This document shows positions 1-7,646 of a stretch of DNA of 64,000 nt, piece after piece. Within the stretch, counting starts at the first letter, position 1. Each line of letters starts with the position of its first letter. The position numbers and the translations under genes are program-made. Source of the DNA: Planktotalea arctica (GTDB lineage Bacteria > Pseudomonadota > Alphaproteobacteria > Rhodobacterales > Rhodobacteraceae); contig NZ_MUHR01000001.1 of NCBI RefSeq assembly GCF_002105285.1, positions 1 through 64,000 of the forward strand. The letters are read 5' to 3'. The notes under the pieces were generated by a model. It had not been told where the DNA came from and searched no databases. It saw nothing but the letters and a program-made list of their open reading frames with translations.

Positions 1-51
1 TATATATCATGTCGGTGAAAGCGTTTTATGTCTGTTCTAAAAGACAGTTAG

Positions 52-128
<77 letters not shown>

Positions 129-147
129 TAAATACTATGATTTGCAT

Positions 148-173
148 AACCTCCTGTTCGCAGGAGGTTTTTT
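148..173 (+). terminator. Rho-independent terminator of tRNA-fMet
   Basis: A 9-bp perfect stem (AACCTCCTG / CAGGAGGTT) with a TTCG tetraloop, followed by a T run. It sits 20 bases past the tRNA and argues against the next gene starting before it. Confidence 0.9.
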
Positions 174-193
174 GCTGTTGGGGCATCTCCTTC

Positions 194-1306
194 ATGGCGA
201 GGCTCAGGGACAGGGTGCCCGCCAGCGCCTTGCGGGCTCGGGCAAATGCCTTGTCTGACTGGCTGAACGAAGACGCGCGCGCAGAGGCGGATATGCGCAG
301 GTTGGTCGAGATGAACCCCAGCCACGCCAATGATCACCGGACACTCGCGCGGCTGCTGAAGAAACATGATCGTGTCGAAGAGGCGGTCCCGATCCTGCAA
401 CATGTGTTGAGCTTTGATGCGTCAACGACCGGCGACTTCCGTGCGCTCGCGAAGGCCTTGCTGACCATGAAACGCGATGCGGAGGCCGAAAGTGTCTGCA
501 CCGCTGGTATCGCGGCCTGGCCTGATTACAATTGCCTCTACATGCTGCGGGGCAATGCGCGGTGGCACCAGGACAAGACGGAGGCGGCACGGCAGGATTA
601 TGACCGGGCGCTGGAGTTGAATGCACGTTGCGTCTCGGCCCTGCTGAACCGAGGCAACCTGAGCCGGGGGCAAGGCGACACCGATGGCATGCTTGAGGAT
701 TGGCTCAAAGTTCTGGACCGGGAGCCGAAGAACACCAAGGCGCACCAACATCTGGCCAACCACTTTTTGGGTCAGCAGATGTGGGACCAGTGCCTGTTCC
801 ATGCGGGGGAAGCAATACGCAAAGCTCCCTCAAATGCACGCGCGCGGGCCATGTTCGGCCGTGCGCAGTTTGAGTTGGGCGAAGGTGAAGCCGCGCTGGA
901 CGATCTGGACCGCGCAGTCTCTGACGGCCCCGATATCGCCGAGGTCCACAAGCAGCGCGGCATCGTTCTGGTTAAGCTGGGCCATCCGGACCTGCAAATC
1001 GAGGATTGCCGCATCGCGCTGCAAAATGCGCCGGGCGATACGGGAATAGCCTTCAATCTTGGCGTGCGCCTTGCCCAAACCGGATCTGTGGCCGAGGCGT
1101 TCGACATTTTCGATGATCTGGTCTCCCGGCGCGGTCGCCTGTCCGACCACCGTTGGCGGGGGGAATGTCACCGGCTTCTTGGTCGTCTGCCAAAGGCCAT
1201 CGCCGATCTGGAACACGCCTTGTCGATGAAGGGGATCAGTGACGAGAACTTCACGTGGATTACCGAGAAAATCGCCGCCGCGCGTAAGGCTATGGCCGAG
1301 GAGTGA
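194..1306 (+). CDS. TPR-repeat protein, shorter paralogue
   Basis: About 370 residues made of tetratricopeptide-like helical pairs (A-x3-Y/F-x2-A-L-x7 spacing), with no signal peptide; a protein-protein interaction scaffold of unknown partner. It aligns along its whole length with residues from about 200 onward of the TPR protein at 9348-11024, sharing blocks such as RGIV-L-GHPDLQ and GECHR/KRQLGR. It therefore lacks that protein's first third. I prefer the ATG at 194 because an in-frame start at 137 would lie upstream of the tRNA terminator. Function unknown. Its place beside an immunity-like cluster suggests a role there, but that is inference. Confidence 0.75.
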   Translation: MARLRDRVPASALRARANALSDWLNEDARAEADMRRLVEMNPSHANDHRTLARLLKKHDRVEEAVPILQHVLSFDASTTGDFRALAKALLTMKRDAEAESVCTAGIAAWPDYNCLYMLRGNARWHQDKTEAARQDYDRALELNARCVSALLNRGNLSRGQGDTDGMLEDWLKVLDREPKNTKAHQHLANHFLGQQMWDQCLFHAGEAIRKAPSNARARAMFGRAQFELGEGEAALDDLDRAVSDGPDIAEVHKQRGIVLVKLGHPDLQIEDCRIALQNAPGDTGIAFNLGVRLAQTGSVAEAFDIFDDLVSRRGRLSDHRWRGECHRLLGRLPKAIADLEHALSMKGISDENFTWITEKIAAARKAMAEE

Positions 1307-1438
1307 GGGCGCGTCCGGCATCCTTTTGCAAAGTATTGGAGTTTGGGGGCGGGCGGTGTAATCTTACGTCCATCAGGGGCATGTTGAAATGCCCTCGAAC
1401 AAGGTTCCGACCGGCTTGGGCAAAAGGTGGATTAACGA

Positions 1439-1891
1439 ATGGCGGCGTTTCAATTCAAGGCAAGCTGGGCCCTTATCTTTGGGGCTGCATTGACTTTGGC
1501 CGGCTGCCAAGATGACGGGTCTCCCAACGCGCAAAACAACACGGTCGACATCACCGAGTTGGCCTCGGACGGCAATCACATGATTTTCCGACGGATCGAG
1601 GAGGACGACTTCGATGCCGTGCGTGCCTACCTCGATGCGGGTCTTGACCCGAATGTGCGGGGTTTCTTGGACGAGACTGCCGCCATCTGGTCCGCCGGGA
1701 GCAATTCGTGGCGTATGGTGGAGATATTGATCTCATACGGGGCGGATCTGTCGCTTGAATCGCGCGATGGGCGTTCGCTGGCAAGTATGGTCCGCCAAAG
1801 TCTCGACCTCGGGAATGTCCGCTTGAGTTCCCCTGATGGACAGGCTTTTTTGCGGGTGCAAGAGGTTCTTCGCGCAAGGTGGCTCCTGTGA
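1439..1891 (+). CDS. Ankyrin-repeat lipoprotein
   Basis: 150 residues. The N-terminus is a lipoprotein signal with lipobox LAGC (Cys about 23), so the protein is probably tethered to a membrane on the periplasmic side. Residues about 50-125 look like two ankyrin repeats (VRAYLDAGLDPN, VEILISYGADL). AAGGTGG lies just upstream of the ATG. It is followed by a second ankyrin-type gene at 2026. Small ankyrin lipoproteins occur among bacterial immunity proteins, but the sequence does not prove that role. Confidence 0.7.
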   Translation: MAAFQFKASWALIFGAALTLAGCQDDGSPNAQNNTVDITELASDGNHMIFRRIEEDDFDAVRAYLDAGLDPNVRGFLDETAAIWSAGSNSWRMVEILISYGADLSLESRDGRSLASMVRQSLDLGNVRLSSPDGQAFLRVQEVLRARWLL

Positions 1892-2025
1892 ACCGGCGTC
1901 GTTTCACAGGGTTGGCGGCGCAATCGCGTCGCCCCGACGCTGGATGAGTAAAGAGGTTTGCAGTTCTCGTTGCTGTCGCGCAAAAAGATTGCCGCGCCCT
2001 CACGCTAGAAATCATAGGGAACATC

Positions 2026-2661
2026 GTGTTGCCTGATTATGATCCCGCTCTTGTCGACCGCCTTCTTGCGTGGGAGGCGCGCTTGGCTGAAGGGGACCGT
2101 TCCCTTGACACTTGGGCAGTTGAAACGCTCATCGAGGATGCCCGCACAGCAGCCTCACCCGTCATGTTTTATGCCCCGCGCGGGCGCGTTGCCTTGGAGT
2201 TGGCTTTGGCCGGTGGGCTGGACCTGACAACGCGGGGTCCGACGGGCGATACTGTTCTGTTCCAGACTGACTTCTATGACACCCGCGCCTTTGAATGTGC
2301 AGCGGATGCCCTGGCTGCCAAAGATGCGATTGATTGGGTCAATGCGGCTGGAATGACGGCCCTGTCCTGTCAGGTAAAATTTGCTGAGGTCGCAAAGGCA
2401 CGGATTCTGCTGGAGCGTGGGGCATCGCCGAATGCGGTCATGCGTAACGCGCGCTACGGGGGCGCACCCCTTTCCGTTGCACAGCAGGCTGTGATGGCGA
2501 TGAGTGCGGAAGCGGACGCAGAGAGGCTCTCTGAGGAGCTGTTACTGCTCCTGAAAGCCCATGGATTGCGCGTCACGCTGGATGAAAAGGCAGTATTGCT
2601 CGTCCGGTGCATCTCGAAGCCCCGCGTCGCCTCATGGATCGAGCAAAACCTGAGCGATTGA
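2026..2661 (+). CDS. Ankyrin-type protein (paralogue of 6565-7191)
   Basis: 211 residues, cytoplasmic, starting at GTG with ATAGGGA seven bases upstream. The middle carries ankyrin-like units (GMTALSCQVKF, RILLERGASPNAV). It aligns end to end with the protein at 6565-7191 on the other strand; the conserved core is G-MTALS-QVKF, LLE-GAS-N, YGG-PLSVAQQA. No enzyme motif is visible. It converges on a damaged immunity-like gene only 14 bases away. Immunity or adaptor function is possible but unproven. Confidence 0.75.
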   Translation: MLPDYDPALVDRLLAWEARLAEGDRSLDTWAVETLIEDARTAASPVMFYAPRGRVALELALAGGLDLTTRGPTGDTVLFQTDFYDTRAFECAADALAAKDAIDWVNAAGMTALSCQVKFAEVAKARILLERGASPNAVMRNARYGGAPLSVAQQAVMAMSAEADAERLSEELLLLLKAHGLRVTLDEKAVLLVRCISKPRVASWIEQNLSD

Positions 2662-2675
2662 AATGCACAGGCCGA

Positions 2676-3379
2676 TTACCCGCCCAAAGGCTCAGGGCCG
2701 ACGCAGCGGATGAAGCTGTCGCCGCCATATTGCGCCGCCTCTATCTCGTCCTTGAACGCACGGTGGTATTCCAACGGGCCAATCGCTTGCAATTGGGCAA
2801 TCCGGTCTGCGATGGTGAATTTCCCGATCTGATGGGATGCATCCAGTGTCACCTGAAACGGCGACTCCCAGCCGAACACCTCGCCCAGGTGAAGCGGGCC
2901 GAAAGCCCTGACCGCTTTGGCATGGTGGTCGACATCGTGTTTTGACTGTTTCAGATACCGCATGGACACCTCGATGCTGAACGTGAGGCGCTGATCAAGG
3001 GGTTTGCTGTCCTGCCCGCGAATGACAGTCAGTTTGCTGAAGGCAAGGTCAAGGTCATGCAGGGTGCTGCTGCCATCGGTGATCAGGATGGTGCCATGGG
3101 ACGTGTAGGCAAAGGGAACGAACCGTTCGATAGACAGCCCCGCATCGCCTTCGAACCAGGGCGCAAGCGCGACGCGCATGGGGGACGGGTCGCAAAACTG
3201 GATTCGCCGTTCTCCCACCATCAAATCCGCGCCATGCCTGCGCCATGCCTGCGCCATGCCTCACGCAGACCATCGGGCACAAGATCCCCATAGCGTTGCA
3301 CCTCCGCCTCCGGCATCGGCTCTGCGGCGGCAAGATCGGCAACCTCCTGCAAGATCGGGGCGTAATCGTGATAACTCAT
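2676..3379 (-). pseudogene. GAD-like/Tdi1-like (DUF1851-type) immunity gene, frameshifted by 11-bp triplication
   Basis: The start is ATG at 3379 with GGAGG about 10 bases upstream, encoding MSYHDYAPILQEV. The frame stays open through DGLREAWRRHGA and then hits TGA shortly after three perfect 11-bp repeats at 3229-3261. Removing one copy joins this frame to the rest (RRHGADLMVGERRIQFCDP onward), giving an uninterrupted protein of about 230 residues. The pattern 'W-RHGADL..G...FCDP' followed by a compact beta-rich domain resembles GAD-like/Tdi1-type immunity proteins; that family call is tentative. As read, only a stub or an internally restarted product could be made. It may be a dead gene or a slippage-controlled one. 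Confidence 0.65.
3229..3261. repeat. Three perfect tandem copies of an 11-bp unit
   Basis: The unit GCGCCATGCCT occurs three times with no mismatches inside a coding region on the minus strand. Eleven is not a multiple of three, so each gain or loss of a unit changes the reading frame. Two copies keep the gene at 2676-3379 open; three break it. Confidence 0.95.
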
Positions 3380-3818
3380 GGTCTGGAAACCTCCGGATCA
3401 GGGAAACGACACCGACTATCGCACGCCGCGCCAGCCGTGACCAAGCATGAATGAATTCCTCGATGTGGTGCACCTCCGCCTGAGTTGCCGCCTCTGGTCC
3501 ATACTCAGCGATCAGCGCGTGCAATTCCTGCCGCAGCTCCGTCGGGCGGTTCGCAAGACGCGCATCACTCGCTTTGGATGAGGTGGCGAAATGCAGGCTT
3601 GCCTGCGCCTTTTGCGTCAGAAGCCAGAGGCGCGTCGTCCGACATGTCCCGCGCGCACCCATTTTGACCTTGCCCGGCCACAGGATGTCCTCGCCCCATC
3701 TGTCGATCACCGCCTGTTCAGCCACCGGAAGCCTGCGCCGCGGATTAGGCGGCTCCCGTGCGCGCCACGCAAGCTGGCGGCGTGGCTTAGCGACATTCCC
3801 GCCTGAACCGAATTTCAT
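3261..3818 (-). CDS. Doubtful ORF, possible decayed toxin C-terminus
   Basis: An open frame of up to 185 codons upstream of, and overlapping, the start of the frameshifted immunity-like gene. The stretch at about 3400-3620 reads like protein (…ELRQELHALIAEYG, AEVHHIEEFIHAWSRLA). The last 40 codons overlap the neighbour's start and look like out-of-frame translation. A frame shifted by one base would stop at a TGA just before the neighbour's GGAGG. Position fits the end of a polymorphic toxin before its immunity gene, but no toxin domain is recognised and no promoter or good start is seen. Confidence 0.3.
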   Translation of the reverse strand: MKFGSGGNVAKPRRQLAWRAREPPNPRRRLPVAEQAVIDRWGEDILWPGKVKMGARGTCRTTRLWLLTQKAQASLHFATSSKASDARLANRPTELRQELHALIAEYGPEAATQAEVHHIEEFIHAWSRLARRAIVGVVSLIRRFPDHELSRLRPDLAGGCRSCRRRADAGGGGATLWGSCARWSA

Positions 3819-3893
3819 TGCGAAGAGCGAGAGATTGAGTGATTAACTGACTGCACATATCTCCAGCATCGCGGCATTTTCGGTCGCATTCTC

Positions 3894-4256
3894 ATGAAAA
3901 CCAGAATCAAGATCGTAAAGATCTCCCTGAACACCGATCGTGCCAGTGCATTTGGCCTGGTCTTCAAACTCCAAATTTATTTTCCCGATCCGGACCGGCC
4001 CGAAATCACAGTATTCCTCGATAATGAGCTGACCCGATCCCAGGACTGGGCCATCTACGGCGTCCGCTCCGAGCGGCCAGACCTGTTCCGCAACGTGGCG
4101 TTTTCAGGATTGGGAGAACCTCGCGCGTTCGAGTTGGGGTCGGAATTCCGGATCGAGTTTGCCAGCCTGACCCAAGAGGAGGTCGTCTATGCAAGAACGG
4201 GTAAAACTCTGGAACCGGCCTACCACTTTGAAGTCGAGCCCCTGCACGTTCATTGA
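3894..4256 (+). CDS. Hypothetical protein
   Basis: 120 residues from ATG at 3894 (MKTRIKIVKISLNTDRASAF) to TGA. The composition looks like a small mixed alpha/beta soluble protein with no signal or membrane segment. No family is recognised and no clear Shine-Dalgarno precedes it. It abuts IS debris at 4348-4485. Confidence 0.45.
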   Translation: MKTRIKIVKISLNTDRASAFGLVFKLQIYFPDPDRPEITVFLDNELTRSQDWAIYGVRSERPDLFRNVAFSGLGEPRAFELGSEFRIEFASLTQEEVVYARTGKTLEPAYHFEVEPLHVH

Positions 4257-4347
4257 TGCCGAAGCGCGCTCTTCTGCTGCCCGCAAAAGGGCCTGCAAGG
4301 TCGCAACATGCGTGGGAAGATCGGCGGGTAAATTCATAGGCCAAACC

Positions 4348-4485
4348 GGCTTTGTTGCACAAATGGACGGATCGGATGCTCCCGTGTTGCCAGAACTTCT
4401 GAACCAAATCCCTGCTGATCAAGACATCGGCAGTGTCACCGCAGACCGGGCTTACGATACGCGCAAATGCCACGAGGCGATTAAG
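4348..4485 (+). mobile_element. IS5-family transposase fragment
   Basis: It begins with GGCTTTGTTGCACAAA, which resembles an IS5-type end, and runs directly into about 40 codons typical of the middle of an IS5-family transposase: DGSDAPVLPELLNQIP and then IGSVTADRAYDTRKCHEAI. The N-terminal and C-terminal thirds are missing, so this is a dead relic. No second inverted repeat was found. Confidence 0.7.
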
Positions 4486-4507
4486 CAAACAAACGACAAC
4501 AAAAGCT

Positions 4508-5185
4508 TCAGTGATCTAACCCCTCTGGCAGAGCATTATGCTCTTTCGGGATCCGGAATGCATAGGTCAAGAACGACCAGTAGTTTATCCAATCCGGCGA
4601 CGTAATCTTGATCGTCACCTTGGGGCTGTGGCTGAATTTGACTGTGCTGGGGCCGCTATACAGCGTCGTGCCCTGCCACCGCTTTGCCATGTCTTCAGGC
4701 GCGACCCAGAAATGCAGCGTATCTCCCAATGGAAGCTGCACCGACAACAGCCGGTTTCCGGTGCGCGCAACGGCCTGTTCGACCTGCCGGGTATGATCCG
4801 CGAAGGTCTGCTTGAAGGCGGGCCAGTCCGGTTGTTCACCAGCGTCCCAATCGACAGCTTCGACGATGCGTCTAAGGTCAAGCCCTTCGGGGTTGTCTCC
4901 GGCGTCGGCCAGCCCTTCTTCCATCAGAACCAGCGGGAATTCGTAAATGTACTTGTCTTCCGCGCATAACAGATGGCCTGCCTCAGTCAGGGCGCTGATG
5001 ATACCGCGTAGGGTGCGTTCCGGTTGCGGGGCATTTTCGAGACCGTAGTACCCGATGTCTTCCAGGGTGGTAGGCGGGTTGACGATCAGCGTGTTGACCT
5101 GCACCATGAGCGCGCTCTCTCCGCCTGATACATCACGCGCGAAGTCGCGAAACAGCTCTTCCTGATCATCGGCACCCAAAGTCAT
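4508..5185 (-). CDS. Unknown 225-residue protein
   Basis: A soluble, acidic protein with no signal peptide. The N-terminal half looks helical (FRDFARDVSGGESALMVQV, RTLRGIISALTEAGHLLC). The C-terminal half looks beta-rich and aromatic (LHFWVAPEDMAKRWQG, KVTIKITSPDWINYWSFLTY). I recognise no family. It leads a set of minus-strand genes of similar size in the immunity-like cluster. The codon pattern looks genuine and both flanks are non-coding. Confidence 0.6.
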   Translation of the reverse strand: MTLGADDQEELFRDFARDVSGGESALMVQVNTLIVNPPTTLEDIGYYGLENAPQPERTLRGIISALTEAGHLLCAEDKYIYEFPLVLMEEGLADAGDNPEGLDLRRIVEAVDWDAGEQPDWPAFKQTFADHTRQVEQAVARTGNRLLSVQLPLGDTLHFWVAPEDMAKRWQGTTLYSGPSTVKFSHSPKVTIKITSPDWINYWSFLTYAFRIPKEHNALPEGLDH

Positions 5186-5478
5186 GACAAGCTACAGTCC
5201 CCCGTGATCTCCCAAGTGGGTTACCGATTGACGCCAAGATTGCCCGTTTCTGTATATTTAACAAGTGTTTTCCGTCCCGAGCGACGTCTATGGTCGAGCC
5301 GATGGTTGGAGGCGAGCCGCTGGAGCCACTAAGTGGACGCGTCGCAGCTTGGCGGCGGCATTTTCCTGCGCAGAGTTGCCATTCGTCTTGGCCCATCCCT
5401 GACGAGCCGGGGGCCTAGTCCGGCGCGTGGGCAAGAGGAGCAATAGTCTGCGCCAGGCTCCAACGGCCGTTGACCCGC

Positions 5479-6006
5479 TCAGCCCTCTTCTGCGGTCAGC
5501 GCCGTGCGGCATGCAGCGACCGTGTCCTGCGACACGAAGTGTCTCAGGACTGTCTGATCTTGTGTGAAAAAGCCAAAGCGGCGATAGCTCCAGCCAGTAA
5601 TCTGCGGTGTACCATCAGCCCCGAAGGCGAGAATGGCAAAATGCGGGCTGCGCACTTCTACATCGTCAATTCCGAAGCCCAGAAGCCGCCGATTGACCTG
5701 TCGCGCCGGGTTTGGAACGAAAAACCCTGTCCCGGCAAAGGACAGCTCTTTGAGATTGGTGACATCCTCGCCCGGCCGCAGCCAGCAATAGGGGGCCTCG
5801 AACACGCCCGCCGCGGTGCGGTTTGCAAGCCCCACCTGTGCCGCGAACCAGATGAGGATCAGTGCCACGATGCCGACAATACCCCGGAAAATACCGACCA
5901 TGAGACTACGCCCTTTCCTGCTGATCTGCGCCCGGCCCAATTCGGGTGCTGATTCAGGATGTTGATGATGTTCTTTTGCCGTTTGGATGCGGTTGCGTTT
6001 TGTCAT
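5479..6006 (-). CDS. Small membrane-anchored hypothetical protein
   Basis: 175 residues. The start at 6006 has a strong AGGAGG seven bases upstream. A basic N-terminus is followed by one membrane helix at about residues 36-60 (GIFRGIVGIVALILIWFAA) and then an outside domain of about 115 residues containing two or three Cys. Topology suggests a single-pass periplasmic domain. No family is recognised. It lies between two immunity-like genes on the same strand. Confidence 0.65.
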   Translation of the reverse strand: MTKRNRIQTAKEHHQHPESAPELGRAQISRKGRSLMVGIFRGIVGIVALILIWFAAQVGLANRTAAGVFEAPYCWLRPGEDVTNLKELSFAGTGFFVPNPARQVNRRLLGFGIDDVEVRSPHFAILAFGADGTPQITGWSYRRFGFFTQDQTVLRHFVSQDTVAACRTALTAEEG

Positions 6007-6097
6007 TCAGGCCTCCTTGTGTTTCTTAAGTCCGGGAGCAGTTTTTGACAAATCAACACCACTTTCTGGCCATAGACAGGAGGTCCTGCAGCTCAGC

Positions 6098-6565
6098 TCA
6101 GGAGGAGGGATGAGATTTGAGAACCGCGAACTCCAGCGGCGTGCCGGGCCACAGCTCGATCCGGTAGTGGTCGTCGCCATCAAGTCCATCTTCCGAAAGC
6201 GTCTCAAGGCCGGCAAAAAGGACCCTGACGCGCAACGGCCCTTCCGGCACTGTCAACCGAGCGGCATCGGGCAGATAATCGGTGCACCCCGCGATGATCA
6301 GACGGCCCGAGGGCGCGGCGATCGAGAAGCTCACCGCATGATCCCAAGTTCCCATATCCAGCGGCGGCTCTTGCTCTGCGATCAGAACCTGCACCGGAAC
6401 CTCCATATTCCGTGCGGTCGAGACCGCGAAACCATCTGCAGCCACGAACACGCGCTCCTTCAGCGCTGCATCGTTCCAGTTTGCACCGTCAGTGTCGGCG
6501 GTGGTGTCGTCCCGAAGGTAGAATTGATGGTAATCAGCGAAGAGTGTGAAACTGTGTTCTTGCAT
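6098..6565 (-). CDS. Immunity-like hypothetical protein (HSFTLFADYHQFYL family)
   Basis: 155 residues starting MQEHSFTLFADYHQFYLRDD. The layout is a short N-terminal strand pair, then WDHAVSFSIAAPSGRLIIAG and CTDYLPDA, then LETLSEDGLDGDDHYRIELW. This is a recurrent small beta-rich bacterial family of unknown biochemistry, often next to toxin or immunity genes (from memory, not checked). The ATG shares one base with the TGA of the ankyrin gene before it (TGATG), so the pair is probably translationally coupled. Confidence 0.7.
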   Translation of the reverse strand: MQEHSFTLFADYHQFYLRDDTTADTDGANWNDAALKERVFVAADGFAVSTARNMEVPVQVLIAEQEPPLDMGTWDHAVSFSIAAPSGRLIIAGCTDYLPDAARLTVPEGPLRVRVLFAGLETLSEDGLDGDDHYRIELWPGTPLEFAVLKSHPSS

Positions 6566-7191
6566 CAGAGCCTCTTTAACCATTGGAACAATTTGGGTTT
6601 ACCATCAGCATGGCGCTGCAAAACCTCCTTTAGATCGGGTGTCAGCGCCAGATCGAAGGACACCAGAAGCTCAAGCAGTTTGATCGACAGTGTATCCCGA
6701 TCCACCTCCGGGTCGCTTGGCATGGTCATTGCGGCTTGCTGCGCCACAGAAAGCGGTTGACCGCCATACTGCGAATTGGACGCGACACTGTTCGCGGATG
6801 CGCCGTATTCGAGAAGGATCGTCGCCTTGTCCAAGGCACCGAATTTGACCTGAGAAGACAGGGCCGTCATCCCGTCCCGGTTGCCCGTGTCTATCTGACC
6901 CTGTCGCGCAAAAACATCTGCGACGACCGCAAAAGCCTCAGCGTCATGCAACCCGTCCTCAAACAGCACCTTGGTGCCATCAGCACGGGTTCTGAGCAGA
7001 TTAACGCCTGCATCTATGGCCCGCTGCAGTGCTATTGCGCTGCGGGGCGCTTCGAAAATCAGGGGGTCGTGGTCGGATGCCGTGTCATCAAGCAGCGCGG
7101 AAAGTGCCGCTGCGATCCGTGTTTCGTTGCCACGCAACAGACACGCATCCCACAGCAAGAGTTCTTCCACAGTGTCGTTGTATTTAGGCAT
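6565..7191 (-). CDS. Ankyrin-type protein (paralogue of 2026-2661)
   Basis: 208 residues from ATG at 7191 (MPKYNDTVEELLLWD). It carries ankyrin-like units GMTALSSQVKF and TILLEYGASANSV, and the YGGQPLSVAQQA block also present in the plus-strand copy 4 kb away. Upstream in-frame codons are rejected because homology starts at MPKY. The stop overlaps the next gene's start by one base. No catalytic motif. The duplication and the neighbours suggest an immunity role; inference only. Confidence 0.75.
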   Translation of the reverse strand: MPKYNDTVEELLLWDACLLRGNETRIAAALSALLDDTASDHDPLIFEAPRSAIALQRAIDAGVNLLRTRADGTKVLFEDGLHDAEAFAVVADVFARQGQIDTGNRDGMTALSSQVKFGALDKATILLEYGASANSVASNSQYGGQPLSVAQQAAMTMPSDPEVDRDTLSIKLLELLVSFDLALTPDLKEVLQRHADGKPKLFQWLKRL

Positions 7192-7222
7192 CCTACGCTT
7201 TCTTACCCAGACCAATGCGACA

Positions 7223-7633
7223 TCAGCGCAAAACGACACGTCGCTGTGGCGCGCTGTCCGGCCCTTCGCCGAGTGCGGTGAACACCTCGATCCGCGAGAG
7301 CTTTGCGCCGAGGAAAACGCGGACTGGCCTGACCCAATCAGACGCGGTTGGTTGCGCCTTGAACGCCTGCCGCGAGATCACGAAGGTGTTGTGGTCATCA
7401 CTATCGCGCTGGTGCCAGTCTGGTTCGATAATCGTGCTGTCGCCCTCAAAGGGCTCGGACCCCCGAAAGTGCTGGTCCGGCAGGATGAGGCGCCGCGTCC
7501 CAAGAAACGCATCGTGGTATACAGACGCCCGAAATTCTGCGTCGAAGGACAGCATATCATGTGTGGTGCCGGTATATGCACAGAGCAAATCCAGTTGTGC
7601 CGAGGTGATGAAATGCTCTGTCACGTTTGCCAT
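7223..7633 (-). CDS. Unknown 136-residue protein
   Basis: It starts MANVTEHFITSAQLDLLCAY at ATG 7633; a TTG two codons earlier is possible. A soluble protein with a WHQRDSDDHNTFVISRQAF block in the middle. No family is recognised. It lies between the DUF1963 gene upstream (13 bases) and the ankyrin gene downstream (31 bases), all on the minus strand, so it is probably part of one transcript. Confidence 0.6.
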   Translation of the reverse strand: MANVTEHFITSAQLDLLCAYTGTTHDMLSFDAEFRASVYHDAFLGTRRLILPDQHFRGSEPFEGDSTIIEPDWHQRDSDDHNTFVISRQAFKAQPTASDWVRPVRVFLGAKLSRIEVFTALGEGPDSAPQRRVVLR

Positions 7634-7646
7634 GTCCAAGGACGGA

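Noticed and set aside
137-193. Upstream start for the first TPR gene
   Set aside because: It would begin before the tRNA terminator and encode a Cys/Trp-rich leader (CSQEVFCCWGISF) from terminator DNA; no such leader is in the paralogue.
4104-4337. Possible IS66 transposase N-terminus on the minus strand (LPTHVATLQALLRAAEERA)
   Set aside because: Only about 25 residues of weak similarity and the rest of the frame is antisense to the hypothetical gene at 3894; too short to call.
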